Source of the DNA: Apiotrichum sp. Y4204
Lineage: Eukaryota > Basidiomycota > Tremellomycetes > Trichosporonales > Trichosporonaceae
NCBI GenBank assembly: GCA_025531455.1
Contig: JAMYHL010000021.1
Span: 434,001-498,000 of the forward strand
Direction of reading: 5' to 3'
DNA: 64,000 nt
In this document: positions 12,258-25,039 of the stretch, piece after piece
Layout of the letters: the number at the start of each line of letters is the position of its first letter
Position numbering within the stretch: the first letter of the stretch is position 1
Translations under genes and position numbers: made by a program
Notes under the pieces: generated by a model
Told to the model about the DNA's origin: nothing
The model's database searches: none
Seen by the model: only the letters and a program-made list of their open reading frames with translations

Positions 12258-13782
12258 CGCCGGTCGCTGTGGGGTGAGGTGGTCTGTCAGTTTGTAGCGT
12301 CTGCATCAGTGAAAGATCTTAGTCCAAGAGACCGTGAGACGAATCGTGAGCTCCCAGTCCTCCAATCACCAAAACGCTCGGTTAGCTGTCCGCCATCCAG
12401 ACCCCCGACGCCATGAAGCCTGGCAGTAGCATTGGTGGTATCAGAAATCCCGACAGGCGTCGGGGTCAGGCGTCGCGGGACTCGGGGGTAAGAGTCCAGT
12501 TATAAATCAGTAAGAGATAGGATAAAATACAGACACCTGGAAGCCATGGTCGCGGCTCGCCGCGGCTCGGTCGGACGGCGGCGCCCACGGGGTAGGGCTT
12601 AATTGAGTGCTGTGGGGCACCGCGTCCGCTGCTTTATAGCATGCGTCAAGCTGTAAAGGGATGAACTACCTATGGTTATTAGGAGGCGGCAGCCGGCCAT
12701 GCCAACGGCGGATGAGTGTAAGTAGCATTTTTGCCATTGGCAAAGTCTTCGACCTCACGATGACTTCGCGCTGACTGATAAACCCCACCAGCCAGTCGTA
12801 CCCACTTCTGAATACGGGCCGCAGCATTGCTTCTGAACACACGGGGTGGTGAGAAGTGCTTGGTACAGATAAGTATACAAAGGGCAGCGTACCCTGCTAA
12901 GCTGTACATTTCCATCTCAGGCAACTGGCAGAATTCATTCATTCTTGTAAACAACCCCTGCGTTCCTGTGGCGTCCACGATGGCAACAAAGATGCCGGAG
13001 CGGGTCGCGTGTTCTCGGATACAGACGGGCCGGTGACTGGCATAACTAGTCTACCTCATGGAGTCTTCTTGGGTGCTTTGTCTTCCGAATCAGCATCGCA
13101 GCGTCAGGTGGTACCCCTCATGGCCCATCGCGAGTGCGGCAGATCAGCTGTCGGCTCCAGACTCCTATCATCTCAGGCCAGTGTCATGAATCGAGCATGG
13201 GGCCATCAAAGTCCGAGCCCAACCCAAGCCGCGGAATGTAGGTCTTGAAACCAACATTCCCCACAGCTCCAGCCCCACTCAAGTTCCCAGGAATGTCGAG
13301 CCACAGACAAAGAAGCAGTGAACCCACGCCGACCAAGCAGGTATGTGGCGGGTGTGCACGGAATGTGTGTCTTGCGACACCCGAGATCCATTCCACAACC
13401 ACGCCACGGACAAAGTTCGAAGCACCAGTGCCGCGAGGGGTCCCCGAGATCGATATCCAGACGAGGGATCTGGCGAAGAAGCAGGTCTCCTGTCTGAGAT
13501 CCAGCGCACGGGCCGTGACCCCCACGAAGCAACATACGACAAGACCATATCCCCGAAGCCGTAGTCTCGTGATCCATGTCGGTGAGGCCTCTGATTCGGG
13601 TAATCTGCACGTCCTACCAGACGCGTGTTGCCCAGGAGGAAGTGCGCACCCTAATTCCTTCTCCTGACCGTTACCCATTCACCATTTTACCACCCCACGC
13701 CGCGTCCGTCGCGTATACAGCACGAGTCACGCGCCGCCACCGCCAGGCCATGGTGGTTCGGGTTGTGGTCGTTACAGGCCAC

Positions 13783-13839
13783 CGGATACGGGTCACGGAT
13801 GGCGGATACGGGTCACGGATACGGGCAGGGGTCACGGAT
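13783..13839 (+). repeat. Tandem repeat of GGATACGGGTCAC units
   Basis: Two 17-base copies of GGATACGGGTCACGGAT (13784-13800 and 13804-13820) are followed by a third, diverged copy. The setting is non-coding. Confidence 0.75.
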
Positions 13840-16235
13840 CCGTGATCCCGGACATGGCTTCCTGTGTGTGGCGTGTGGCGCTGGCGGCAGCCTGCTGGAA
13901 TGGTGGCGCCCCCAGGTCCAGGAAACCCTGCGCGCGTGTTCATTCACCCCGTTATACCGTTACGCCCTTACCCCAGCCAGGCGTCTCCTGCGCGTGGGCG
14001 CGTGTAACGGAGGAAATTAATTCAGAGCTCAGAAGGACCCGTCAGTGGATCAGTGGAATTGTGGAACCGTGAGGGATGGCATGCGCGTTCGCTGCGCGCT
14101 GCGCGCCGCATTGCCAGCTGCGAGCTGCGCAGGCTTGTCAGAATCGTGAGGAGCCGGAGGATCGTGCGCCACTCCGGCCACTCGCACCCTGCTCGGACTA
14201 GGGTATCGATAATGGGGGACGGGAGACGCGTCTCTGAGATATTGGGGTGGACCCGCCTCAGGCAATGAAGACAAGCAAAGGGAGCCTTGGCTTCCGGGTC
14301 CGACCCACAAGGTTGTCGGATGCAATTTTCGGCAGGCTGTGCAGATGGCAACTTGTCCGAGCGGAGACGGCCACCATGTCCGCCATAAGGATACTCATCT
14401 TCGCGGGTCGCGATGACGTCCCCGCCGAGCGTGCCGAGCCGGCCCCCGACTCGGGGACCGCAGTGACCGATGACCGCCGTCCAGAGTCCGCGCGGAGATG
14501 CTTACTCGAATCATGCGGGGCCGGCGGGCATGACGAGTTGGGTGGCAACTGGGGTTGGAAAACACGCGGGGGCCAGCTCGTCATGTTCCTCGCGAGTGCC
14601 TCGGGCCTGTCCGGCCCTGGGTGGGCCAGGTGCCGACGGACGAGAGCAAGGCGGTGAGGAACGATCGGTGTCGTGGCCCGTGGCTCGTGTCTGGTGTCTG
14701 TCACCCTCTGCGCCTGGAGATTGAACATTGGACCGGAGAGATCACGATCGGTGGGAGAGCTGTTGCTGTTGTCAGGCGACGGAGATCGGCCTGCGTCATC
14801 GCGTTATGGGTTAGTCTCCATGCCAAGCATGCTGAGCGAGAGCAAGTGAGCAATGTGAGCAAGGTGGGCGAGATTAGTATACTGTTCTTCTAGTCGTGGC
14901 CGCTCATCGGGTTGCATGCCTCTGGATCCATTCCCGCTCATTATCAGCTGGTCCCGGCTGGCCCCACTTGCCGCTCATCAGTCTCAGTATCCGAAGGGCT
15001 GGACCCCATCGCCGACCCAGAAGCAATGGTGGAGTGCCAGATGACGGTATGGCAGCTCCATGGATGCCGACTTGCCGATGAATGTATGGTCGGCATGTCA
15101 GTCTGCGACTCCGAGCCTCGAAGCTGTGAGAAGTGGGTGTGCGACAACAAGAGTCGGCCAGCTAGCTCCACAGGTAGTCACCAGCCTGGCCATCAAACTC
15201 GGGTCAGCTGATGTTGCCGCGTTAGAGGCACTGCCACTCGGCCAACAATTGCCACCCACGAAGCACGATCAATCTGCCGTCCAGGCCGTTCACTCGGCCA
15301 TGCCCCGCCCCACCACCCACGGCCAGATAAACAGTGTTACAGGTACGTTATCGGGGCCATGACCGTCACCATGACGAGATCCTCTCGTAATACATTCACG
15401 GAGTTGTTCTTGGTGAAAGCGTGAAAGCCGACGCCGGGCCTTGGCCTTGGAGCTTGTTGTCTTCTTATTCCGGCGGGCTGTTGCGTGGCGATGGTCTGGG
15501 ATCTTGGCCGTGCCTCTTGACAGCGAAGATGTTCTGGGCAGATCGGAGCGCGATGCTCAAGCTTTGTAGACACATGATAGACGATAAGCTTTACGTAGAG
15601 CTGGGAGCTGCGCCGCAGACATTCTCCGCTGCGCCGCTCGCAAGCAAAAGCCTATTTCCTTTAGGCCGATGTTGGTCCATTATGCATTCTGCGGCAACTT
15701 TGAGCCTGTTGGGTCTCGACCTTGTCGGTTTCTGTAACTGAAGACTTCCGCGCAACGATCAGGCCCGTCCCCCAGCAGTGACGGCATTGCAGCGTTAATC
15801 CACGAACACGCGTACGAGAAGCATCCACATGTGACAGACCGAGTACGTTAGTGCGATCAGGACCGTACGTTAGCTGAGGACCGACTTGCCGCATTGCTGA
15901 TCGCTGCGAGTCCTATGGGCTGTGTGCCGGAATTCCAAGTCCTGACAAGTCCTGACACCATCTGTTGCGCGCAGTTCGCAGTTCGCAGTTCCGCATCCCC
16001 CTCGTATCCAGGCAGCTAACTCTATTCGGCTGGGTCAGTTTAGTCAATGCGGGAATCAGCACCCTGCGGAAACATGGTCTCGCCGCCGGGATGACGAGAT
16101 ATATTGCGCTTCCCCATTGCCTGAAACGAAACGGGGTCGGCCGCCGCAGCTAGCGGTGCCGCACCGAGCTGTTCCCGACAATCTCGACTGCACGGACAAT
16201 GGACAAGTTTAGAAATCTAGAATAACTTTACCAGC

Positions 16236-16261
16236 CCATGCATGCTTGCTTGCATGCATGG
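16236..16261. repeat. Perfect inverted repeat (hairpin), 10-base arms
   Basis: CCATGCATGC and its reverse complement are separated by the six bases TTGCTT. The arms are themselves near-palindromic. No flanking gene explains the structure. Confidence 0.75.
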
Positions 16262-19200
16262 CTTGTCCACATGGGCTCTCGGGTTTCATGAACGTCCCCC
16301 TGGCCCGATGGCTTTAATGTTAAGAGTTCCGCATGTCACCCGACGTCCGGGGTACCGGGGTGCAGTTGTGGACATCAGTTCGCTGAGAATAACAATTATC
16401 TCGACAATGGTGTGTGCGTGGGCGGCAAGCTGCGGGCAGCCGTGCATGGGTGTGCACGACGCCATGTGCTGCGCAAGAGAGAAGCTTTGAGCTTTGAGAT
16501 GTCGGCCAGCCACATCTTGGTGGCCTGGCGCCCTGTTCTGAGACTAAACGCATTGGCGCTGGGCAAGCCACCGGTCGCGCTTAGTGATGTGAGACTGTGG
16601 GGAGACTGTTCACTGGTGGGTTTAGAGACGTTCACGCGTTCAGAGAGGTGTTTACGCGTTCACAGGTGTGCGCAACTTGGTGAGTGACTGCACTGCCTGT
16701 GCTGCCTGGATAGTCACAATTATGGCACTTGGCACGCCGGGGAGCGCACAATTGGTAGCCTGGAGGGGGTGTTCGATGTTGTGCGTGGTGTGGTTGAGGG
16801 TTGTGTCGCGCGTTGCGCAGAGTTTGAGCTCACGGATACCGAGGTACCGAGACACAAGGCACAACAATGGCGTTATGGACGTTATGGTCGAGATTTATTT
16901 TATTATCCTCGTGCTTGATGCTGTTTCCCACTTGGTATCCAAAGTCCAAGATGCAAGATGTCTACAGATGACAAAGGGCCAAGATGTCGCAATCCCACCC
17001 ATGTCAACCATGACCGTGTACCCATGTCCCAACGGTACAACGGTAACCTCCACGCACAGGCCCCCGCGCAACGGCGCACAGTCGCTGCCGTAACGCGTAT
17101 TCATGGATCATGGAGACTGTGACTAGCGTGACTCGAATGATGAATGCATCGAGGGCCCCAGCTTCGGCCCGTGCGTATCTCCAGTCTCTGGAGAGGGGCG
17201 CCCAATGGCGGTGTCAGAGAGCGTCAGATGATGCCACCACGATCGCTGGCCCGCTGGATCCTAGATCCTGGGAGCCAGACGACTCTGAGGTTGATGATAC
17301 AGCGACACGGTAAAACCAGGACAGGGTTGCCGCACGCCGTCAAACGAACAAGCATCGCGATTCCTAGCACCTTTGGATCGGTGGCGGGTGGCGGTGGCCC
17401 ACTTCATGAGCTTGTCTGTGGGTATCTGATTGTATTCCGAGAAGCTTTGGGGGCTTGAGGGAATCAGTGATCAGTAAGAATGCAGCCCGAGCTTGTTGCG
17501 CAATTGACGCTACCATGTTTGGGTAGAGCCTGTGCGCGTAGAGAGAGGCAGACCCTGGGCGATTGACACCATGGCACCACTCTGACCCGACCCGATGCCG
17601 CCACCGAGCTTGTGTCTGATAAAATAGAACAAGCATCTGAAATACCGAATGCGCGCTCCGAAGCTCCGAAGACGAGAAGACAGAATGCAGGTGCGCGCGG
17701 ATGATTACAGCTTGTACAGCTTCTGCAGGACTGTTTTCGTCCCGGCCGCTACCGATTTCCATCCCGTGAACGCCGCCTCCGCAACCCGCGCCCGTGTCTT
17801 CCCGTCTTTTGTCATTTGTACGCAGCCATCGGGCAGCGAGTAATGGTCCGTCCGCCGTGTGGCGTCGCTCACCCTGCGCAATACCAACATGTACCAGCAG
17901 ACCATCCCTGCATATCCCTGGAACACCTGCCCAACAGTGTCTACGCGATCTACGCGCTGTCTACAAGGCAAGACTGTATATGGGCACCTACTCAACATAT
18001 CGCAAGAGACTTGGCAAGCGGCCAGATCGCGCCCAGACTCGCTCGCGCTGAAGCACTGCAACACATGACCTAAGCATAGCCATCTGCGATATCTACAGTA
18101 CGTAGTTCGGGCTTTTCAAAGCTCCAATGCTTTATCATCTCGACGTCTTATGGCGGCGCCGTAAGCCCTTCACGGCAGAAAAGACGGGCCCCGGACAGCT
18201 CCAGACCAAGCCTCGATGCACTCTAAGCTGACAAGCAGAGCCTAGGATCCTAGGAGATATGCACTAGAGCACCTCACAGAGAGTGGGAGAGAGTGCGCAT
18301 CGCAGCGCTGCCCCGCTGCTTCTTTCTGTGGAGATCGAGATTCATGGTTTGGGCGTTCCTCGTTGTTTGGATTCTGGGTTGTAGCCTGGGCAGGCGTCTA
18401 CTAGCGTCCTCGGCCCACACACTCTACTCCCACTCCTCTCTCCCCACGCTGCGAGTGCCAATGCCGCAGCAGCCGACCTGCCGCGCCCACTGCGCTTCCA
18501 CTCCAGGCACAGCCCCGAAAAAACACAACCCAAAAAATCTGCTCAGTCCTCTGTGCTAGTGCCTCACACCGCCTTCCTTCCTCCCAACGGGCCCACGGCA
18601 CCCTTCCCCCCCCCCCGGTCCCCTCCAACGGGGCTTCCCTGAGACCAGAGGTCCGGACGCCGACCAGACCCTCTGGACCAAAGGGCCCTCTTGCGCTAGT
18701 CCCTTGTTTTTCCTTTTACTGACATGTCCTCCGCTCCTCTGCCCCTCTTCCAACCATATCCAGTAGTATGTTGCATGTTGGTCGTTGTGCTGGGTATGAG
18801 GCCTTGATGCCGAGATGGCAAACTGTGGAGTCGCGCGGCGACGGAGACACCCCGCCGAACTCCAGGCCTCGGGCCTCGGGCCTCGGCGCGTCAGGGCTAA
18901 CACAATCCTCCCTCCCGTCTTGTGCGTGTGGCCCCCCTCGTCTTCCGTTGTCGCGCGCCGAAGCGTGATGTTTGGATGTGTCTTAGATGCTTTTTTCGAT
19001 CTTTTTTTGAGACTATTGCTACGCGCATCTGCCGCTACAGTGCAGCACATCTGCATCTGCTGTCAAAAGCAGTCTCTTTTTTCGGATAGGCTCTGGCACA
19101 GTACCATTGTGTACAGTAATAGTACAGTTCTGCCCCTTTGTGCAAACCAAACCCTCTGCCCTTCTGCAGAGCCGCCACCACGCCACCCAGTCATCACCTA

Positions 19201-19650
19201 CACACTTCTCCTCCTCCCCTCCTCTTCCCCCCTCCTTCCTGCGCGCGCCTCCATTCCTTGTGTCCTCTCTGCATCGACAGGGGAGATTCCCCATTACCCC
19301 TCACCCCCCCCAACTCTGTGCCCCCTATACCAACTCCATCCGTCGGTCTTCCGACACCCCGCCTTTCGAGTCGCCGCGTTTTGTATCTCTGCACCACCAA
19401 CACAACCCACTTTCATACAGTCTTCTGTCCCAAACTCTTCTGCGTAGCTTGCGTCTTCGTGACTTCCCCACCTTCCGACCCTTGGTCGCTATCTGCTTCT
19501 CTCCTTCTCTCATTCTCTCTCCCTTCCATTCTTGATATCGCTCTTGCTCTCGTGCAATCACCAGACTATCATTATCAACCTACCCAGTCGCCTGTCACCC
19601 CCCTCCGACACCTCCACTCCCTAGACTGGTCCACCCAGCCGCCATCCACC

Positions 19651-21808
19651 ATGACCTCGCTCTCTCCGCGGAGACCACAGGTCCTCACGCCTGCAATGGT
19701 CGACTACGCCGCGTCGAGCTCTGTCTTTTCGCCGCTCGACCAGCTTGGTCTCAACATGCACGACGTCGCGACACCGCCCGCGTCGGCAACCAAGCCTGAC
19801 ATGCCGGCTGACCACGCACCCGCCTATTCCTACCCTCGACTTCAACCTCTTCCGCTCCCCAAGTGTCTACTCGGTCGACAGCAGCTACGATGACGGCGCC
19901 TCAGACTACATGGATGAGGGGTACGGCTTTGGCTTCGTGAGCGAGCCGGAAGAGGGGATCGACAGCGACAGCACCGAGGACGGTGTCGTCAAGGTCCCCC
20001 GTATCCTCACCAACCTCCTCCAGCTTGAGGGCACCGCCGAGGACTCCAAGTCGTCCTCGTCCTCCCCCACCACCCCGCAGGCATGTCGGGTCGGCTCTGA
20101 CGACTCTATCTCTACAGCCGGCGCAAGTCCCTCTGGATCCCGGACCCTTACACCTACGCGCGACGACACGCTAGGATCATCGGGTAGCGGATCCGTCCGT
20201 CGTGGCCCTGCGAGCTATCCCTCCCTCCCCACCTTCCCCTACCAGCCCGCTGCCCTCCGTTCTGCCATTTTCGACGCGCCCTTCAGCCTCCAGCCCGTGC
20301 CCGTTCGCTCGAGCCGTAGCATGTCGGGGCCACCACTACCAGAACTCAACATTGCTCAGGCCGTGCGCGTGTGCTCCGACCCAGTGCCGCAACCCGCACC
20401 CGTGGCCGCCATTCCTCAGCACACAGCTGTGGCCGAAACAGCATCCATCCACGGCGAGCAGGGCTCGGACTGGGGTGAGGATGAGAATGGATTCGAGTGG
20501 CTCGACAGGGAGAACGCACCAGAGGCAAAGAATGGTATGCTGCGCAAACCATCCCTTTTGCGCGCAGGCTCCAAACGTCTGAACCGCCTGCGCAACGTTA
20601 TCCCTTTGGGCCCAACCTCGCCTGAGCACGAAGTACCCCCCTCCGCCCCCACGTCAGCACCGCGCCAGAAGAAGAAGCGGCCCATCGTCATCCCCCGCCG
20701 TGCTGCGCCTCCGCCACCATCCAGTGCACCATTCGTCCCGACGGAGGCTCTCCTGCGCAGTCTCTCCCCATCCAGCAAGCAGTCCTCGCACCGCAACACA
20801 CCATCGCCCGAGGAGACCCAGCTTCTCACCCCCGACGCCTCCGAGTCGCGGATACTGCCGTCATTGGTCGTGATCGGATCGTCGCGGCCGCAGAAGCAGC
20901 GCTCCAGCCCCCTTTTGCGTTCGATGAGCCAGACCAGCGCATCACCTTCGACTTCAAGGATTGATGAGCACGCGAACGCCCCCGGTATGATCCCCCGCGG
21001 ACGTTACGACACGGTTCCTCACAAGGAGGCTTCCTCTTCTCGTGGCGGTATTGCCTCACCCGGTGTCCCCCGTCGCGGGAGCGCGGGAAATGTCGACGAC
21101 CAATGCTCGCGCCCCAGCAACCAGCGTGGTAGCGGCGCACGCTCCGCATCGCCGACCGCGTCGCCCAGCATTGTATCCATGAACGTCCAAGGCCGTACCC
21201 CAAGCGAAATCGTTGCCGCCGGTATTGCGCGTCGTACAGCTGGCGACCTGCCCAAGGCCGCTTACCTGTTCATGAAGGCTGCTGAGGCTGGATCCATCAC
21301 TGGCCAGATCCACTGGGCTCTTGCCCTCCGTCACGGTGCGGGCATTGCTCGCGACGACCGCCGCGCTTTCTCCGAGCTGCTCAACGCCTGTGACCGCTCC
21401 CTGTCGGAAGGCGGCATCGACCTCCGCGCCGCGGGCAACATGGCGATCCTCTCCTCTCAGCAGCAGAGGCTCATTGCCCGGGACACCAATGTTGGCCTCA
21501 TTGAGCTTGGCAACTGCTACCTCGACGGAGTCGGCGTGAAGCGCAACCCGGACCGTGGTCTCGAGTACCTTCGCATGGCCGGCGCAATGGGCGACCTCGG
21601 TGCCCAGGAGCAGCTTGGCCACATTCTCAGCAAGGGCGCCTCGGGCATCAAGAAGGACAACCGTGAGGCCGCCAAGTGGTACCGCGCAGCAGTGAGTCGA
21701 ACAGGACGCAATCTCATCTCACGTACACCAACTGACAATCAGCTTGCTGGCGGATCCAACATCCCTGGACTCGCATGGGTCTGGAAGGACAAGTACAAAG
21801 AGCAGTGA
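19651..21808 (+). CDS. Sel1-repeat (HCP-like) protein of the Dsf2/Nif1 type
   Basis: A long disordered N-terminal half (Ser/Pro-rich, with acidic patches) precedes C-terminal Sel1/TPR-like repeats: LPKAAYLFMKAAEAGS, ALALRHGAGIARDDRRAF, LIELGNCYLDGVGVKRNPDR and LGHILSKGASGIKKD. An intron (about 21691-21742) joins AAKWYRAA to LAGGSNIPGLAWVWKDKY at the end. This layout resembles budding-yeast Dsf2 and fission-yeast Nif1, the latter a mitotic inhibitor that interacts with Nim1 kinase; Skt5/Chs4-type chitin synthase regulators also carry Sel1 repeats. The ATG at 19651 (MTSLSPRRPQV) is in a different frame from the main body. The frames could be joined by an 82-base intron, 19782-19863, with a CTGAC branch site, but its donor is weak. 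The 5' end is therefore provisional; the Sel1 half is firm. Confidence 0.72.
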
Positions 21809-22593
21809 GCGCCTCGTAGGCGACGCATTCGAACCAAACATACACACCCCTCACAATGGACACTCGGCATTCGACATGCGATGTCCACCTACCCACACTC
21901 ACATTCACTCCTTGACGGCGTGCAAATTCCCATCACCAACACCCTGCAAAATGGAACTGCTGTTAATGTGGACGACAAACATCGCATCATGGACACTCCA
22001 TCACCAACTCCCCCTTTGAATACCTTTGAACATTGTTGTAGATTGGCGTTGCATAAGTATTTTACGTTTTTTTTTTTGTTGACAGACGAGAATAGCAAGT
22101 AGGCGGAGTTATGCACGCGTCGTGCCGTTGCAAGTGGGAATATCACCGGTCTTTATCGTGATGATGCATGTCCGAGAGAACACGCTGATCCGCTGATCGT
22201 ATGCTGATCAGGGCGCTTTCCTCTTCAAGTTGGTAGTAGTCGTGGGCAACGGATCGTCGCTGATCGTCGATCTGATGGCTGGCAACCATTCTTGGACAAA
22301 GGCGACGATGGACTGGAGTGTTATGTAATACGACACCTCTGGCTTACTGACTTTTGATTAGCGTGCACGCCACGCGCAAAATGCGTGTCGGGAATCCCCT
22401 AATCCCGGCGTTTCCAGTGTGGCACCGGTTTTCATTTTGCCACCGCCAGCGCTGCCCTCGAGCACAAAAGAATGCTGACCGCCGACCTGAACGCGCTCGA
22501 AGCACACACGAGTGACGAGCAACTGAAAGCTCATAGTTCGTTGTTGATAACCACCACACACCTAAAAGTAGGATATAGACTACACCACCAAAA
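21809..22593. other. Intergenic region, Sel1-repeat gene to TIF35
   Basis: No gene is seen. GCTGATC occurs several times between about 22180 and 22265, a T-rich run lies near 22065-22080, and ACGCGT occurs near 22115. The region should hold a 3' end and the TIF35 promoter. Confidence 0.5.
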
Positions 22594-24479
22594 ATGTCGA
22601 CAAAGCCGTGAGTGCGCGCGCGGGAGGGGTGAGGTAGGCGCTTTTTCTGACGGCAGACTCAAGTCGGATTGGGCGGAGGAGGATGACTGTGGGTATTGGA
22701 TTCTCGAGCTGGAGAGATTGTTGGGAGAAGGATTGGGGGGCGGGAACGAGGGCCGAGCCGCGAGGGGCGAGGGGCGATGGACTCGAGACTCGAGACGCGA
22801 GGACGGAGATGTTGAGACTGGCGCGCGGCGGACAAGGACGCGAGGAAGATTGCAAACGGAAGGAAGGACGGACATGGATGCGACTTCGGACAGAATGACA
22901 AACGACTTCTGAAGCGACGGCCAACTTCGACCAACGAGCGCGATTCACGGCGATAAGCACGGAGCCAACGGCGTTGGATGCACAGCGCAATATGCTGCGC
23001 TGACGCCGCGCGGTGAACGATTGATGTCGATGACAATAGCGTCCACAGTCGTGGAGTGTTGTTCAACAAGTGTCCTTGACTCCCACCACCGCCTTATCTG
23101 CCGCTCGACGACTGCGACGACCGGTTATGCGCGTTGCCAAGCTCGCTCGAAGCGATAGCGATGTTTGCCCTCTCCGTACGGGCGTGATACGGAGCGTATC
23201 CCCCAGGAAGACGAGACACGAGAAAGACGAGACACGCTTTCGGCCAGCTGTTGTGGTGGCGTGTGCTCGACCGCGCTTGGACACACAACTCGTCTCTCTG
23301 CCATTCTCGGTCGCTTTTCTCGCGCCTGTTCTCGTCGGAATCCCTTGTCCTCTGTCGTCGTCTCTTACCAAACGTCCTTGTCCCGATGTCGGTCCTTGCC
23401 TCTGACCGCGGAGATTCGAGGTCATCTCTCCAGCAACCCACATATCCACTCCCAACTGCACCTATCACACTGCTAACCCTCAGACGAGCTCCCCCCCACA
23501 ACGGAGACGACAGACGCGGACGGCATCACGACGATCATCTCGTGGAAGCTCAACGAGATGGACAAGAAGGTCAAGGTGACCCGCCGTGTGCGCCGCAAGA
23601 TGCAGACTCAGCTCGTTTCGCACTCGGTCGCAGAGCGCAAGCACTGGTCCAAGTGAGTGTTGAATGGTGGTTGAGGTCCCATACCGGGGTTCTCTTCGTT
23701 GGTCTGAACCCGAGTCAATACACTCCCATGCCTTCTCTCTCACGTTCACATCTGACCCCAGGTTTGGCGACGACAAGGGCAAGCCGGCGGGCCCTGACCG
23801 TCAGACGACGATTATTGGCGAGAACATCCACTTCAAGGTCGCGCCTGTGAACCGCGCGGCGCAGGACTCTGCGGCCGCCGCTGCCGCTGCCGAGGCTGAG
23901 GCCAAGACCCCCGCCGGCAAGACTGTCGTCTGTCGTCTCTGTAAGGGTGGCCACTTCACCACCCGGTGTCCCTACAAGGAGCAGCTTGCCGAGCTCGACT
24001 CTGCGGCCGCGGCGCTCGATGACGAGGGTGCGGAGGGTGCGGCGCCTGGTGTCGGTGGCGGCCTGGCAGCCCGCGGCGCCGGCGCCGTGCAGGGCAAGTA
24101 CGTCCCGCCCGGCCAGCGTGCCGGCGGCGGCCCCGGCGAGTCCATGTTCCGCTCGCGCGACGACCTCCCCACTCTGCGCGTTACCTCGCTCTCGCAGGAC
24201 GCCGAGGACGACGACCTGCGCAACCTCTTCGAGCCGTTTGCGCGTCTCGGCCGCCTCGCGCGCGCAAACGTTGTGCGCGAGCGCGAGACCCGCATCTCGA
24301 AGGGTCTTGGCTTTGTGTCGTTCGAGAACCGCAAGGATGCGGAGAACGCGCTTGCCAAGATGAACGGCTACGGTTACGACTCGCTTATTCTCAACGTCTC
24401 GTGGTCGCGTAAGTATCAGCAGCTGTTCAAAAGGTTGTTTTCAGCTGACAGAACAGAGCCCCGCGAGCCCCGCCCGTGA
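22594..24479 (+). CDS. TIF35: Translation initiation factor eIF3 subunit g
   Basis: eIF3g is a cytoplasmic eIF3 subunit involved in scanning and reinitiation. By eye the exons are 22594-22607, 22657-22688, 23484-23652, 23762-24408 and 24457-24479. The first two encode MSTKP and LKSDWAEEDD, joining in frame to YELPPT. Next comes the conserved N-terminal domain (DGITTIISWK, VTRRVRRK, VAERKHW). A CCHC zinc knuckle (CRLCKGGHFTTRC) and a linker rich in Gly and Ala lead to a C-terminal RRM (TLRVTSLSQDAEDDDLRNLF, with RNP1-like KGLGFVSF) ending SWSQPREPRP. Every intron fits GT-AG. The second, 22689-23483, is 795 bases, far longer than others in the window. The 32-base second exon was found only by requiring the conserved acidic WA motif and correct phase. 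Confidence 0.93.
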
Positions 24480-25039
24480 TTGCCCGTTTCCGTAGATCTA
24501 TGACCCGCCATGCAGCATGTATATCGGCCATTTTATTGGGATGGACCGTGTTGGGGCAGTGGGCCTCACGTCTCTAGACGTCCGATCGAAAGAGAGATTC
24601 GGGCCCTTAACGACGGAGCAGCATCCTGCTGACACTGCCTTGGGAAAGGCTCCACTGGTCTTCCTTCCTCGTCGCGTTGCTGTCACACGCTCCTTCTCCT
24701 ACAGGACCTGGCAACATGCTTACATGTCACTACTGCTGATGTCTACATACTACTGCTGCTGCTGTTGCGGGCCGCCCCAAAGATCTGCGACGCTGGGCGC
24801 TGCCAGTCCACCACCACTGCCACGGCTCGTGAGGAACATCATCGGGAAGGCGGGAAGAGGTGAGGGAAGTTTGGGCGGATACAATGCTGGATGCACAGGG
24901 GCCCGGCAGCTGGTAGCGTGGCGGGTGGCCGCCAGATGTGGTGGTGTGGTGAGGGCGCAAGAGGTCGTGCGGCGATCATGACATGATGATGAGGTGCCAC
25001 ACTTGTGGCCGCGACAAGTTACAGTACGCCTTCCTCCGT
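24480..25039. other. Convergent intergenic region
   Basis: Sequence of 560 bases between TIF35 and the convergent gene ending at 25040. It has a short CTG-rich run near 24750-24770 and no credible gene. It should contain both 3' UTRs. Confidence 0.5.

Larger units (their letters stand above)
12258..19650. other. Gene-poor region with pyrimidine-rich leader at its right end
   Basis: I can support no gene in about 7.4 kb. Open frames are short, overlap in several frames and mostly start at non-ATG codons. Small repeats at 13783-13839 and a hairpin at 16236-16261 are listed separately. AGTTCGC is repeated three times near 15972-15992. A poly-C run lies near 18607. The last 450 bases (about 19190-19640) are strongly C/T-rich on the + strand and look like the leader or promoter of the Sel1-repeat gene. 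Confidence 0.5.

Noticed and set aside
17705..18064. - strand frame with a protein-like C-terminal half
   Set aside because: It starts at GTG, and I found no ATG exon that joins it, no recognisable domain and no neighbouring support.
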